From assembly GCA_002914845.1 (NCBI GenBank), contig JXTC01000679.1, forward strand, positions 6,876 to 70,875: a stretch of 64,000 bases of DNA, given 5' to 3'. The position numbers and the translations under genes were made by a program. The stretch comes from Trema orientale. Lineage: Eukaryota > Streptophyta > Magnoliopsida > Rosales > Cannabaceae. Of the stretch, positions 34,425 through 45,604 are shown one piece after another. The notes beneath the pieces were generated by a model. That model saw nothing but the letters and a program-made list of their open reading frames with translations. It had not been told where the DNA came from and made no database searches. Within the stretch, counting starts at the first letter, position 1; the number at the start of each line of letters is the position of its first letter.

Positions 34425-36836
34425 TCTCTATGTATATATGTATTAGTGCATATAAAGTTGGGAGTTCAATATGGATCAAATACCTTGAACAACATTTTTT
34501 GAGGTTTTACAGGAAAGAACATGGAACAACAATAAGAGAAAGTACTATATAAGAGGATGACCATTCCTAGGAAGAAGAAAGTTAGAAAAAGAGAAGTTTG
34601 TTGGGTTTATTCTATTTTATTTTAATTTATTTTCGTGATAATAATGTGAAAAGGAGAAAAAAAAGAAATTGGGTTTTGGAAATATGGGCGGCATGAACAA
34701 GGAAAGATGAATATTGAATACCATTTATGACTAAGAGACTTTGTTTGTTAAAGGGAAAAGGGCTGTTAAAAACTCATTTCTTTTTTTGGTTAGAAAATGA
34801 CGGCTTAACTTAACATTTTTTATCTGTCTTATCCTCTACCTCTAAATTATTTGGTAAGCAACTTGACTTAAAATATCTAAGCTTTCTTGTGGTTAATTAA
34901 ATTGTGGATTAATTCGTATTGTATAATTTGAGAAATAGATTTGTTTGGGGCTAAAAGAAGGGACCATAGATTTCTTTTCTTATCTTTTTTTTTTTCTTTT
35001 TTTTTGACTTGGTAAATTTGACTCACTATGTGACTATAATCCAGATCCATTATTGTTGTTGATGCTAAATATGGTTCCTAAACATTGCCTTGGAAAAAAA
35101 AAATGGTGGGCAATTCATTGTAATTACAACAAATCAATATCAATTTTATCTTTCTGTTCCTGGGGGGAATTAAGAGACCCAAATGGGATTTTTTTAAAAA
35201 AAATTTTCAGTTCAACGGAGGCGATGAACAAGAAAAATGAATCAATAAGCATAAGTAGCGACTAAAATTTTAAATTATTCAAATAAAAGATTTAATAAAC
35301 TAATGAATAAAGAGATAAAAAGCATAATATGTCCTTTTATGAAATATGGGCCGACCAGAATTTTGTTAATCGTGGCCCAGGACTAACTGTTTAGCGCGTC
35401 TTGAAAAAACCGTTCCAACTACCTTCCAGTTGATGACGTGGCTTTTTTCGTCTGACAACATTGCCCTCCTTTAACAATTCTTATACGTTCCTTGTTAGGA
35501 CTTTGGAGGTTACTTTACAAAACAAAACGTCACCTAATTGGTTGAGTGTACTGTAATCTAGTGGATGAACACTCTCTTGGATTGTTATCTCACAGCTCTA
35601 TTCAATTAAAAAGAGGAGATTTTTTTGTTAATGATCAAAATATGAATGACATATTAATTAAGCATCATCGAAATCCTCTATTACTGTATGTAAAGATTTG
35701 AGATTTCTAACATTCATAACCCATATACCCACAAAAAATAAATATAACAAAAGAAGAAAAAAAAAGATTAAACAAAAAAAAAAAAGAACCTATTATACTT
35801 GGACTAAAGCACTAACCATGTACATACTAATCAGCTGGTGATATGTGATCAACTTAACTTGATATGATTGATTGAATTTAGTGAATAACCACACTAAATA
35901 TTAATATCTTATCTTATAGTTAATTATGCTCTTCTATAAAATTAAATTACAAAAAGATTGAGGAAAATTTATTCCTAGACCTTTTTTAAAAAGGGAAAAA
36001 AAAATTCATTTGTTGTACCTATACACCAGAAATCAAATACAATATCAGCTATGCTTAAAGAATGATGAGAAGAATTTTGCTGTGATTTGTTACATTTTAA
36101 TTTGGTGATCAAGAAAAGGAAGAATGTTGTGGGGGGTGGTGCAGGAAAGGATAGAAAAATTTCTTAGGGTTTTATTTGGAACCCATATTTTAGAGAGGAA
36201 AGAAAAAAAAAATTTAAAAGGATTTCATTTTTTCAGTTTGAATTTTAACAAATAAATGGGAGAAGGTTTAGAAAAAATTGGAAAAAAATTTTATGTTAGT
36301 TTGGAGAATTTAGAACAATTATAAACAATTGAGAAAGATAGAAATTTCAAACAAATATTTTATAGTATTTCGAAAATATTTCCCCTATCTTTTTTCCTTT
36401 AGTTTTCTCTCATTATTTTCTCAACAAAATCCAAGTTCCAAACGTAACTTTTTTTTTTAAGACTGAAAAAAGAAAAAGTTGAAGCAAGAAAGGAAAGAAA
36501 TGGGAAAGAAAAAAGTGGGAAGCAAGAAAAAGAAAGACTAAAGAATGAAAAAAAAAAAAAAATCTCTTTTGTCATTGAGGAATGGGTTAGAAGAGTAGCC
36601 AAAATAGATTACTTGACTCTCCTTTCTTCGTAAATTCCTGTTGAAATTGTTGGGCAATGAAAATGTGAGATTTCTTATTTTTATTTTCTATTTTTTTTTT
36701 GAAACATATCCAAAAAGTGGGATTTTGATGCTTCATGCATGGATTAAGTAGTTTCATTCATTTGCGGGCTTCCCTTTTACTTTTTAAATGAATTGTGTAA
36801 AAACTCATGTACCGTGGGAATGCTAAAATATCCTAG
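34425..36836. other. promoter and intergenic region
   Basis: The first few hundred bases are the upstream region of the 126-aa gene. Parts of it (about 34600-34690) resemble sequence upstream of the decayed copy (about 37480-37550), consistent with a segmental duplication. No other gene was seen; A/T-rich low complexity dominates. Confidence 0.4.
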
Positions 36837-37340
36837 CTAATTCAAGTTCAATGTCTTCTAGGAAATTAGAGAGGAGACCCTACGGACTATTGATGTAGGA
36901 TAAGATAAAAATTAGAAAAAAAATGGGTAGAAGAGCACATGGTGACAGAATTTAGGGAAAAATAGGAGAATTAGTAGAAGATCAATAGAATTTAAACAAG
37001 AATTTAGAGAGAAAAATCTAATAATTCAATATTAATTCATTTAATCATAGTCTGAAAAATTATTATACAACTAAAATCTATTTATAGATAGACAATTGGA
37101 CATAACTAGGAAACTGAACGCGTTCTAGAAACTAATAGAAATAGAAAATTTATAGTTAATTACTCAAAATTAAAATACCCTAATAATTAAATAAAACCTA
37201 AATAATAATAGTATAATAATTATAAAAATCCTAATTATACTAGCATATTCCGCATCAACTATATATCTAAGTAAGAAGAACGGCACTTCCTATGACCACG
37301 GCCATGAACCCAAGTTAGCCATCTCCCATGGATCATATAT
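36837..37340 (-). pseudogene. decayed duplicate of exon 1 of the 126-aa gene, split by a solo LTR
   Basis: Both sides of the insertion align to exon 1 of the gene at 34234-34387. On the right, the plus strand at 37269-37314 contains AAGAAGAACGGCACTTCCTA and GGCCATGAACCCAA. On the left, 36841-36885 contains TTCAAGTTCAATGTCTTCTA and GAGACCCTACGG. Compare the gene's AAGAAGAACAACACTTCCTG, CGCCATGAACCCAA and TTCAAATTCAATGTCTTTC. The reading frame has lost its start context and gained stops. The exon is interrupted by the 367-bp insertion at 36891-37257. No exon 2 copy was found. Confidence 0.7.
36891..37257 (-). mobile_element. solo LTR or TRIM-type element, 367 bp
   Basis: Begins TGATGTAGGAT and ends TTCCGCATCA, giving short inverted ends TGATG...CATCA. 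Flanked on both sides by ACTAT (36886-36890 and 37258-37262), a perfect 5-bp target duplication as left by LTR retrotransposons. On the minus strand it carries CTATAAATAGA, a good TATA box (about 37077-37087), consistent with an LTR promoter in that orientation. No internal region is present. Confidence 0.8.
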
Positions 37341-39998
37341 ATCTATGTATAAGGAGCCTTAAATAGTGATTTAGAAAAAGAAAAATCACTATGAATAGGT
37401 AAAATACATTTTATATGGGTTATATATATATGACATTAACAACCATGGCTTCAACTTCTTGAGTTTTGTTCTCCTCTGTTTGGTTGATAATGATAATTTG
37501 AAAAAGAAATTGGCTGGAGATTTTTATTTGGTTTTGAATTGTTCACTTGGTTTAGTAGGATTTTCTTTTTACTTTTTTTTTTTATATTTTATATCTTTAT
37601 TTTTTTGAATTCTTATTATTATGAAATTTATGCATATACTAGTCTAATTAGGATTTGAACTCCTCTCTCCCACACATTTACATATACTCATAAGAATTCT
37701 AGATAAATTGAGCTAGCTTTATTAGTTTTCTTTTTACTCTTTTTTCAAGGTTCAAGTCTTCAATAAAGAGCAAGAGGACCCACATTTTTTTTTTTTGTTT
37801 TCTCTTTGTTTTTGCATTGTATTATTATCTGATCTTTACCGGATTTTTGTTAACAATTTAAATAGTTCAACCTATTTCAAACATTAGTAAAATTTCCTAG
37901 GCTTCATTTATACTTATCTAGATAAATCCAAAAAGTCCTCTCCTATTTTTGTAATCACAAAACTCAATTGATTTTTTGGGCCAGATGGATCCAATGAATC
38001 CCATATAACAAGGTGTTATATATGTACAAAGGTCATGAATAGCAGGTTAGATGGAAAAGAGAATATATGTACAAAGGTCATGAATAGCAGGTTAGATGGA
38101 AAAGAGAATAAAAACTAATAATTATATGGAATACAAATATCACTCATCATATTGCATATTGCATTTAATCGCATCTTTAAGTCAATTATGATTGAGTGTA
38201 GTAGCTCGGTTCATGAATATTTGAGATCCACGTCTGCATCCAGTTATTACTCTGGTCTACAAAGACGTGTTCGAGCACTAGTTACTGACAAATTAACACA
38301 TTAACGCATTAGAATCATAATACTTAAGGACCAATTGTGCCAACGAATCAAATAACAAAGTGAACTTTAGCTAATTATATAGAACTTGGGAAAAAGTGAT
38401 TGTTTTATTTTCCAGTGTGGGACTTGCGTATACGTATTTAACGTCGAAGGAGGAGACAATCTTTCTTATCACAAGAAGCCTCACATCTTAATTTGACACT
38501 AAGACCTCAAATCAAAAGCACGACAAATCAAAGAGGAGATTAGAGTGAGTAGCATTTATTGGGTTTAAGTTTTCACTCTTTGCAGTTTCTTTTAACCTTT
38601 TGCCTTTTGTTTTGTATCAGTTTTTATTACAAATTTCAAATTTTTCCCTAATCTTCTTCTATTTGGTTGAGATTTTTCTACAGTCTACTAACTTGTTTGG
38701 CATTTTAGTACAAAACAATAATACTTTAAAATATATTTATCTAGCTCTTATGTAACAAAAGTTGAATTTTGAAAAATTCAGGGATTCACTTTCATTTTTT
38801 ATTTTTTGTTTTTTTAAATAGAAAAATGGAAATTTTTTTTTGAAGTTTGCTTGACAACCTTGTTTTTATTTTTTGTTTTTAAAAATTGTTACCAAAAGTT
38901 TCAAAAAAAGTGGTAATAAAAAATTTCTAATACCTTTATTTTTTTAAACAAATTTCAAAAACAAAAGAACATACAAATATTTGTATACAAGTACATATAT
39001 ATATATGTGTATATACATATACAAATACGAGTTTTTATGACTTTCTCAATCGTTATTTGCACTTTTTAATTTTTGGAAACAAGTAGTGAAATAAAACTTG
39101 CCAAAAATATTTTTTGTTTTTAAAAATTGAAAACCAAAACAAAATTTTTACTTCTATTTTCAATTTATTTAAACAAAAAACTAGAAATGAATCCAAACAA
39201 GCCCTCAACTGCTATTTATATAAGAACTCAACTTTTTAAAAACTCAGTTGTGGTATCCACAAATAAACTTAATTTAAGCTTAGCTACTATGACATGAGGG
39301 AAACGTAAGGGTTGCAAGGAGATTTTGCATATAAAAACCGCAGACAAACTTATAAATACAAAATAAAGTTGGACAAAAGTACTAAATAAATAAACCCTTT
39401 TCGAAATAAAATCCCAATTGAAAAATTTGGACTAGTTTGGTAATGTTTGAGTATTCCTTTTATGAAAGAGAAAAAAAAAGCTGCTTTGATTCAAATTCGA
39501 ACAAAATAAGAAGCATCCGATCCAGTCCAAATATTGCAATTTAGATAATAGTTTTATATTGTATTAGACTTATTAGTCGTTTTTAGCTTACAAAACAAAC
39601 TTATCTGAGCAAAAGCTGGACTAATATGTATCCCCTAATTTGTGTTTGTTTCTTGTATGATGTAGGAGAAAAATCGCAAGATTCCCTAAAAACCAAGTAG
39701 GGTTTGAAGCCTAAAAACATGAATGCTCATAGGTTGGGCGATTATTGTTTGGCTAAAGATTAAGACACCAAAATCCTACACAAAAAACTTACACTAATGA
39801 TGTAGCATTATTTTTAGCCATATAACTTTAAGTGACGCGATCTCACTTTAAAATTAAGATTGATTGAAATGCATACTATATCACGTGGTATAAGTTTTTT
39901 GTGCAAGTATTTTGATGTCCTTATCATTAGTCTTATTTTACCTTGTTTTAATAGTGGAAATATGGTGTTAGGAATTCCAACTGTTATCACAAAATTGA
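37341..39998. other. AT-rich intergenic region
   Basis: No gene recognised. Contains the exact 45-bp tandem duplication at 38021-38110 and many A/T runs. Confidence 0.5.
38021..38110. repeat. exact tandem duplication, 2 x 45 bp
   Basis: Positions 38021-38065 and 38066-38110 are identical, starting TATGTACAAAGGTCATGAAT. The absence of any mismatch means the duplication is recent. Confidence 0.95.
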
Positions 39999-40432
39999 GG
40001 GTTAATGATATAAAAATACATTAATTTTAAACTTTTTTTCAAAATATACCCTGATTTTTTGAATTTTGCAAAGTAATAGCCTTAATTTTAAAATCCTGCA
40101 AATTAATACTCCAGCTTTTGAATTTTACAAATTAATATCTTGACATTTACAATTTCTCTAAATTAATACCTTGACTTTTTTTGTTTACAAATTCGTACCA
40201 AAGGCAAGTTAAAAGATACAAATAACCCTGTTTAGCTATCATTCCAATTTTTTTAATTTTTTTTGAATGAAAAGTTAAATAAACTAATTTTATTAGTGTT
40301 TAAAGTTCTTATTTTGTAAATGAGGGGTACTACTTTTTTTTTTATTATTAAAATTAATAATAATAAAATTTCGAATGTGAGGGTATTAATTTGTAGAATT
40401 CAAAAAATATGGCATTTTTATGTCATTATCCC
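39999..40432. mobile_element. MITE-like inverted-repeat element, about 430 bp
   Basis: Termini GGGTTAATGATATAAAAATA and, reversed, GGGATAATGACATAAAAATG. The arms contain repeated units of the kind CAAATTAATACCTTGA. No coding and no clear target duplication. The arm architecture (tandem sub-repeats inside inverted arms) resembles the foldback element at 20126. Confidence 0.6.
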
Positions 40433-40495
40433 ATTTAAAAATTTAATACTAATATATGTGGTATTTGAGTTATCATTATTCAATTAATGTACTTC

Positions 40496-40693
40496 TTTTT
40501 TTTAATAAAATGGGGCTTAACTAATGACCTCCACTTATTATAAATTAAAATAAAATATCTACTACTATCCAATCTCCACCCCATTAGGGATAGTAAGTTT
40601 TCACGCCTATCCTCAGTGTGACTTGAACCTAGAACCGAGATCACAGGTAGTGGGTGCTCTTACCACTTGAGCTAACCCACTGTCAAAAAAAGA
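40496..40693 (-). mobile_element. tRNA-derived SINE, copy 3
   Basis: On the minus strand: A box TAGCTCAAGTGG, B box GGTTCAAGTC, body GTGAAAACTTACTATCCC, 3' domain GGTCATTAGTTAAGCCCCA and an A-rich tail. Flanks CAATTAATGTACTTC (40481-40495) and CAATTAGTGTACTTC (40694-40708) make a 15-bp target duplication with one change. Same family as 23834 and 24325. Confidence 0.85.
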
Positions 40694-40708
40694 CAATTAG
40701 TGTACTTC

Positions 40709-43308
40709 CTACAAATATTAATAGCATTTACTAATTGAATGATGACAACTCACGTACCTCGTATATGTCATTATAAACTTAGTATTATTCCAATGTATAA
40801 TGCAGTTAAAAAATTACATTTTTCAATGAAAAATAGAAAACCCAAGATTGTGCGTTCGACATGGTCGAATACAATGAAAAAGAAACAAGAAAAAAGTTAT
40901 CCATTTGAAGCATTCAACCTTTTTTTTTTTTTTTTAATCTCAGCTGAACATGTTCAACTATGATTGAATATATACTCAAAACCAGATTTGATACTTCATT
41001 TGCACTTTGACCATGTGAAAACCAGATTTGATACTTCGATCATGGTCAGAATAATTATATCAAACTATGTTCGACCAAAATCTGCTTGTTTTTGTTCTAG
41101 ATCGACAGTTGGGTAGTTAATTGGTGGTGAAAAACAGAAAAGAAAAAAAAAAAAACCCTGAAATCAAAAGCGGTGCAAACTATGCTTTTGACAATTCGAT
41201 ACGCAGTGATTCTGGCAAAAAAGGAGAAGGTTTAATTGTTTTGCCTAGTTCATTATTGGAAAACCGCAGCCATGTTCATCGACATCGGAGAAGAAATGAG
41301 TCTACGTCAAAAAATATATAGCAGCCTTCTACTTATTTTGTTCTTCTTGGTAGTCCTTCCTGTTTCTTCTAGATCATTATTTTTTTCCTTTAAATCTTGA
41401 TTTGATTATAGGTAGAAGTGTTTGAGAAATGGTATATAAGTGACGTGGCACTAATTTATATTTATATTTTTTTATTTTGTCCTAGAAAGGGGTATTTGAG
41501 TAATGGTATACAAGTGAAATGGCCCTAATTAAATGCATTTGTTTTCATAATAAAATTTGGATGGGTTTCATAATAATTTGACTCATTTGGATGGGTTTGC
41601 TACTTTGATATCATAAAAGAATGTTTCTTACGAAAATGAATTATGTGATACAATAAGTACACTCCTCAAATAGATCGAATTATTGTTTTATCTATCAGAT
41701 TTTAGCATGGTTATATCAATATTGATGGAGTGATTCATAAGACTCACTACAAATTAAAAGAGTTACCATGATCTAAGACATATCATACGTCCAACTGAGC
41801 TGAAGATATCTTTAACTTGCAAAGTAAATGTTAAAACAGTCATCAAACATAGTAAATATTTAGGCTTGTTTGCCAACATTTTTACTTTATTCATGAAGAT
41901 CCCCACCTTCCATTTTACTTTCAAACATGCCCTGTAACACCCCCAAATATGTAATTGTTGTCTGATGAAGAGGACCAGGAATGGACCAAGGATGGTAAAA
42001 GGGAAAGTGACTGAAAAAAAAAAAAGTAAAAAAAAAAAAAACCAAAAAAAAAAGGGGGGAAAAAAAAAAAAAAACCCAAAAAAGGAAAAAAAAGATGATC
42101 ACACTTGTCATCTCAGGGATGGGGAAGAAGAGTTGTAGCTTTTTTCTTTCTCAGTCCTATCTTCCAATATCCATCAAAGTTGGAGACATAACAGATATAA
42201 AAAGAATCTTTCATTTTATTTTCTTCTTAAAGTTAAACACTCGTGAAATTGTTGGGAAACAAAATGGTGGTACTTGATGCTTGATCGACCAAGTAGTTTT
42301 ATTTAGTTTAGGTAAACCCCTTCTATTTTTCAAATGAGTGTAGTAATCTAATTCATGATAAATTAACAAAATGTATGAAATTTAGATTTCAGTAAACAAA
42401 CTGAGTTCAAAAATTATATATTTCTGTAAACAAACTAAGTTACATTAAAATCTACCAGCACAAGTTGATTACTAACTTTCAATTCTCCCTTTGACTTTGT
42501 AACAAATGTTCTAAACCTTTGTATTGCATTGCAGTCTAGGGTAATGAAAATTTCAAAAGACGAGAACTGTTGAGTGTATTGTATAGATTTAACAGAGATT
42601 AATGTTGTTCTAATGTCAAATTAAATCTAAAAAGATGTATACCTTCTTTGTTCTTCCTAATTACCCAGGTACCTGTTCATTCTAATTTAGATTCCAATAA
42701 ATGGTACCATCAACCATGTAAGATTTGATTAATATCATTCTTGGTTTACTCAAGTTTAAAAATGCAAACAAGAAAAAGAGCTCATTAATTTCATGTAATT
42801 GTGAATATGTCTGTTAATTTAAACCCATTTGCAACTAAATGAATTATCTCTCAAATCTCAATTCAGCTTCAAATGTCTCAACGAGTTATAAAAAGAAGGA
42901 ATTTCTACTACACTTTAACCTTATAAAGCTACATATACAGACAGGTACACATGAACTGGGTCTGTTCAAACTCCAAAGTGGATCAAAATAACAACATTGT
43001 AGTATTTCATCAAACACAAAAATTCTTGTCCATAAGGTGTAATTGTAATTGTCACCACATTACAAAAATTCCCAACCCTTTGTGGAATTTCATCAAACAC
43101 AAAACAAACAGACTCAAATTACAAGTATAACACAAACCCATTACAAAACCAACCTATACCCTTCTATCAGAACCATAAAAACAGGTAATATTTCACTGAA
43201 ACAATGAAAACCCAATTCAAGAAATCCATAATACATCCCAAAAAATTCAAAAAAGATAAACAATCAGACTAACCCATTTCCGGTTCTTCTTGAACTGGGA
43301 ATGGATGA
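40709..43308. other. AT-rich intergenic region
   Basis: No gene recognised. Short direct repeats occur (AAACCAGATTTGATACTTC near 40978 and 41017; a TAATGGTATACAAGTGA-like unit near 41430 and 41500). There is a purine tract of A-runs with GGGGGG at about 42013-42093. The stretch at about 42238-42350 resembles 36637-36830 (GAAATTGTTGGG, then TTGATGCTT, then AAGTAGTTT), suggesting an old duplication. Confidence 0.45.
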
Positions 43309-43413
43309 TCAAGTGGTGAAGTAAAAGACAGGGTGGAGCATCAGATGGAGGAGCTTGATGCAGGCGCAGGAGAAGGACAGGAACACCACACCGTAGACAA
43401 TCCTTAGAGCCAT
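43309..43413 (-). CDS. candidate 34-aa hydrophobic peptide
   Basis: ATG at 43413, TGA at 43309-43311. The peptide starts MALRIVYGVVFLSFSCACIK and ends in LLHLMLHPVFYFTT. It is one hydrophobic helix with Cys residues in the middle, so a single-pass membrane peptide is likely if it is made. Support: the ATG has G at +4; the sequence sits in a less AT-rich patch; a long CT tract (coding strand) lies 28 bp upstream as in a plant leader; and no longer frame competes. I do not recognise the family, and a non-coding transcript is the alternative. Confidence 0.35.
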   Translation of the reverse strand: MALRIVYGVVFLSFSCACIKLLHLMLHPVFYFTT

Positions 43414-43438
43414 TCAGATTCGTCCCAGATCAGAGATC

Positions 43439-43440
<2 letters not shown>

Positions 43441-43471
<31 letters not shown>
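43441..43471. repeat. (GA)n microsatellite
   Basis: About 15 GA dinucleotides (CT on the minus strand), upstream of the candidate 34-aa peptide and probably in its leader or core promoter. Confidence 0.95.
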
Positions 43472-43473
<2 letters not shown>

Positions 43474-44287
43474 ATGTTATGTAATGTAATGCAATGGATT
43501 GGATTTGAAATGGGCAAAGTGTTAAAAGTGGATAAGGCCTTCTTCTTTTTTGTTTCTTTGCTTGAAAATCTTTCTTGGCCCACGTGTCAATGAAGTAAAA
43601 GCGGTTTGACTTGCCGCGTGGGATATTGATTTGGGGAATATGGTACGTGTGGGGGCTTGATTTAGTGCACCTGTCTGGTTAGATATTTAGTGGTAATGAT
43701 GCTTTGCCTCTTCAATAAGATAAGCTACGTATGTTCATATGAGCCACTATCTTCTTTCAAATCGTGACTCGGTAGAGATTTGAATCTTACCTACCAAGAA
43801 TAATGATTTTTTTTTAGTTTTGCTAAAGAAAATGTTATAGAGATAGCCGTAGACAACTTTATGGGATCTTTTACGAGGCGAAGTATTGTTACATGAATAA
43901 CGGGAAGGAGTGGCTCAGTTTTTCAAAGAAGTGCACTTGTTGATGTTGTTGTAATCCCCACGAGGCAAGTGGACGTGGAACCATACAATATTGTTCTTTT
44001 CCTAAGAGCTTGAAATCCGAGATAGTGGCCTATAATCCTCCACATATTCAAAGGGAAAAGGGCAAAAGAGAGTTCCTTTTGGCTTGCACAATTAATTTTT
44101 TTTTGTCCTTTAATCGTTAAAGAAAACCATTTTTAATTTGGCTAACTACAACTTTATCTATATGGATGGAAAGATGATTACTCCGTGTAATTATAAATTT
44201 GTTGCCTTGATACTTGATATACAAAGAAAGATGATAATGAATACCTTTTTCATAAATATGTTACGTGAAACAACAATAACAAAAAGG
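43472..44287. other. intergenic region
   Basis: Contains a CACGTG (about 43581) and GGTACGTGTGG (about 43641), possible G-box elements of the minus-strand transcript. No other feature seen. Confidence 0.4.
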
Positions 44288-44359
44288 GGGTCCATAGCTC
44301 AGTGGTAGAGCATTTGACTGCAGATCAAGAGGTCACCGGTTCGAACCCGGTTGGGCCCT
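44288..44359 (+). tRNA. tRNA-Cys (anticodon GCA)
   Basis: 72 nt. Acceptor stem GGGTCCA pairs with TGGGCCC (one G-T pair) and the discriminator base is T. The D arm is TAGCTCAGTGGTAGAGCA, the anticodon loop CTGCAGA with anticodon GCA at 44320-44322, and the T arm CCGGTTCGAACCCGG pairs perfectly. The internal A box (TAGCTCAGTGG) and B box (GGTTCGAACC) match consensus. No intron. A T-run at about 44365-44370 serves as Pol III terminator. The CCA end is not encoded, as usual for nuclear tRNAs. Confidence 0.97.
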
Positions 44360-44364
44360 TCGTT

Positions 44365-44370
44365 GTTTTT
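44365..44370 (+). terminator. Pol III terminator of tRNA-Cys
   Basis: Six T residues just downstream of the tRNA 3' end. Confidence 0.8.
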
Positions 44371-45604
44371 TCCTGTATGGGAAGAAAAAAATAAAAACGA
44401 CAGAAGTCAAGTGACAACGATAGTTATATAGAAACGACATATTTTATATTTCGTTTTCTTTTATCGAAACACGACGGTAAAGAATTTGAAACATTAAAAG
44501 GACGGTTAGCCCTTTCCATGTTTTCCATTAGATGTAATTTTCCACTATCAAAAGATTTTAAAACGACATAACTTTGTCAAAGCGACAACGAACTAATAAA
44601 GGTCAACAATTAGTAAACGACATAAATAAAAAGTAGTGAACGAACAATTTTAAGCAACGAAGAAAATGGATGGAATAGTGTTGTCGCCACCCGTGTCTCT
44701 AGCCAAATTAAACAATTTAATGTTTTCTCTTTCAAGGAAAATGTATTATTTGAAGGGAAATTTTAGTAAAAGAGATAGATCTGTGTTCTTTTACTACTTT
44801 TTTTACTCTTAAAACAAATATCTTAAAAAACAACAAAGAAAATAATATTTAAAAAATAATTTATGGGGCACAAGCTAAGATTAGAGTTAGGCCTTGGCCT
44901 AAAAGGTTAGGGCCTGAATATCAGGCCCAAGCCAGTTCAAACAGAAAAGTAGCCTAATCCAGCGGCCCAACCCAATTAACATCACTATATAGACTAGGGA
45001 GAAAAAGACAGACGATAACAAGAGGAAAGGACATAATTAAATATGAATAAACGACAAATTATTATCAACAATAAACATAGAAGCAGGAGCAAACCGGTAA
45101 ACGACACAAAAAATGAAAGCGACAACAGATTATTATCCACACTAAACATAGAAGCAGCAGCAAACAGGTGAACGACACCAACAAAAATGAAAACGACAAC
45201 AAATAATGAAAACGAGACGAGGAGAAAGAAACAAAAATGACTACAAACTAGTGAGCGACAATAAGAAATGTAAGCGACGGCATAACAAAATCATGAACAA
45301 AAATTGAAAACGACGACAAAACAACAATAACAATTCAACTGGTGCAAAAACCAAGTGATAAGTCACTGCTAGCAATAAGAAAGGGCCGGTGAGTGTCGAG
45401 AAGAAAGATATATGATATGGTCGGGAATTTTTGATTTTGCTATATATTATGAAAAGTATTCAAGATGGCTAAGCCACCATCAGCGACAACCATATATGAA
45501 CGTCAAAAATTGAAACTGGACGTACAAAGTCACGCCCTATATTTATTTTAATTGGAATAAACTTTATACTATTGGAAGCTTGAATCAAAGGTGTAGTATT
45601 GAGT
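44371..45604. other. intergenic region rich in CGAC motifs, with a 68-bp duplication
   Basis: Between about 44400 and 45330 the words ACGACA/GCGACA recur many times, mostly in one orientation. Around 45052-45185 a unit of about 68 bp is present twice (CGACAAATTATTATCAACA and CGACAACAGATTATTATCC, both then with AAACATAGAAGCAG). The final part is probably the 3' UTR of the sucrose-phosphatase gene. Confidence 0.5.

Noticed and set aside
36399..36602. 67-codon Phe/Ser-rich minus-strand frame
   Set aside because: It results from purine-rich low-complexity DNA and has no protein character.
42013..42093. A-run/G-run tract as a regulatory or quadruplex element
   Set aside because: Homopolymer-dominated low complexity with only one G-run of six. 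No four-tract quadruplex can form.
36637..42350. Third copy of the 126-aa gene region at about 42.1-42.35 kb
   Set aside because: Only short shared flanking phrases were seen. No exon similarity was found, so a gene copy is not supported.
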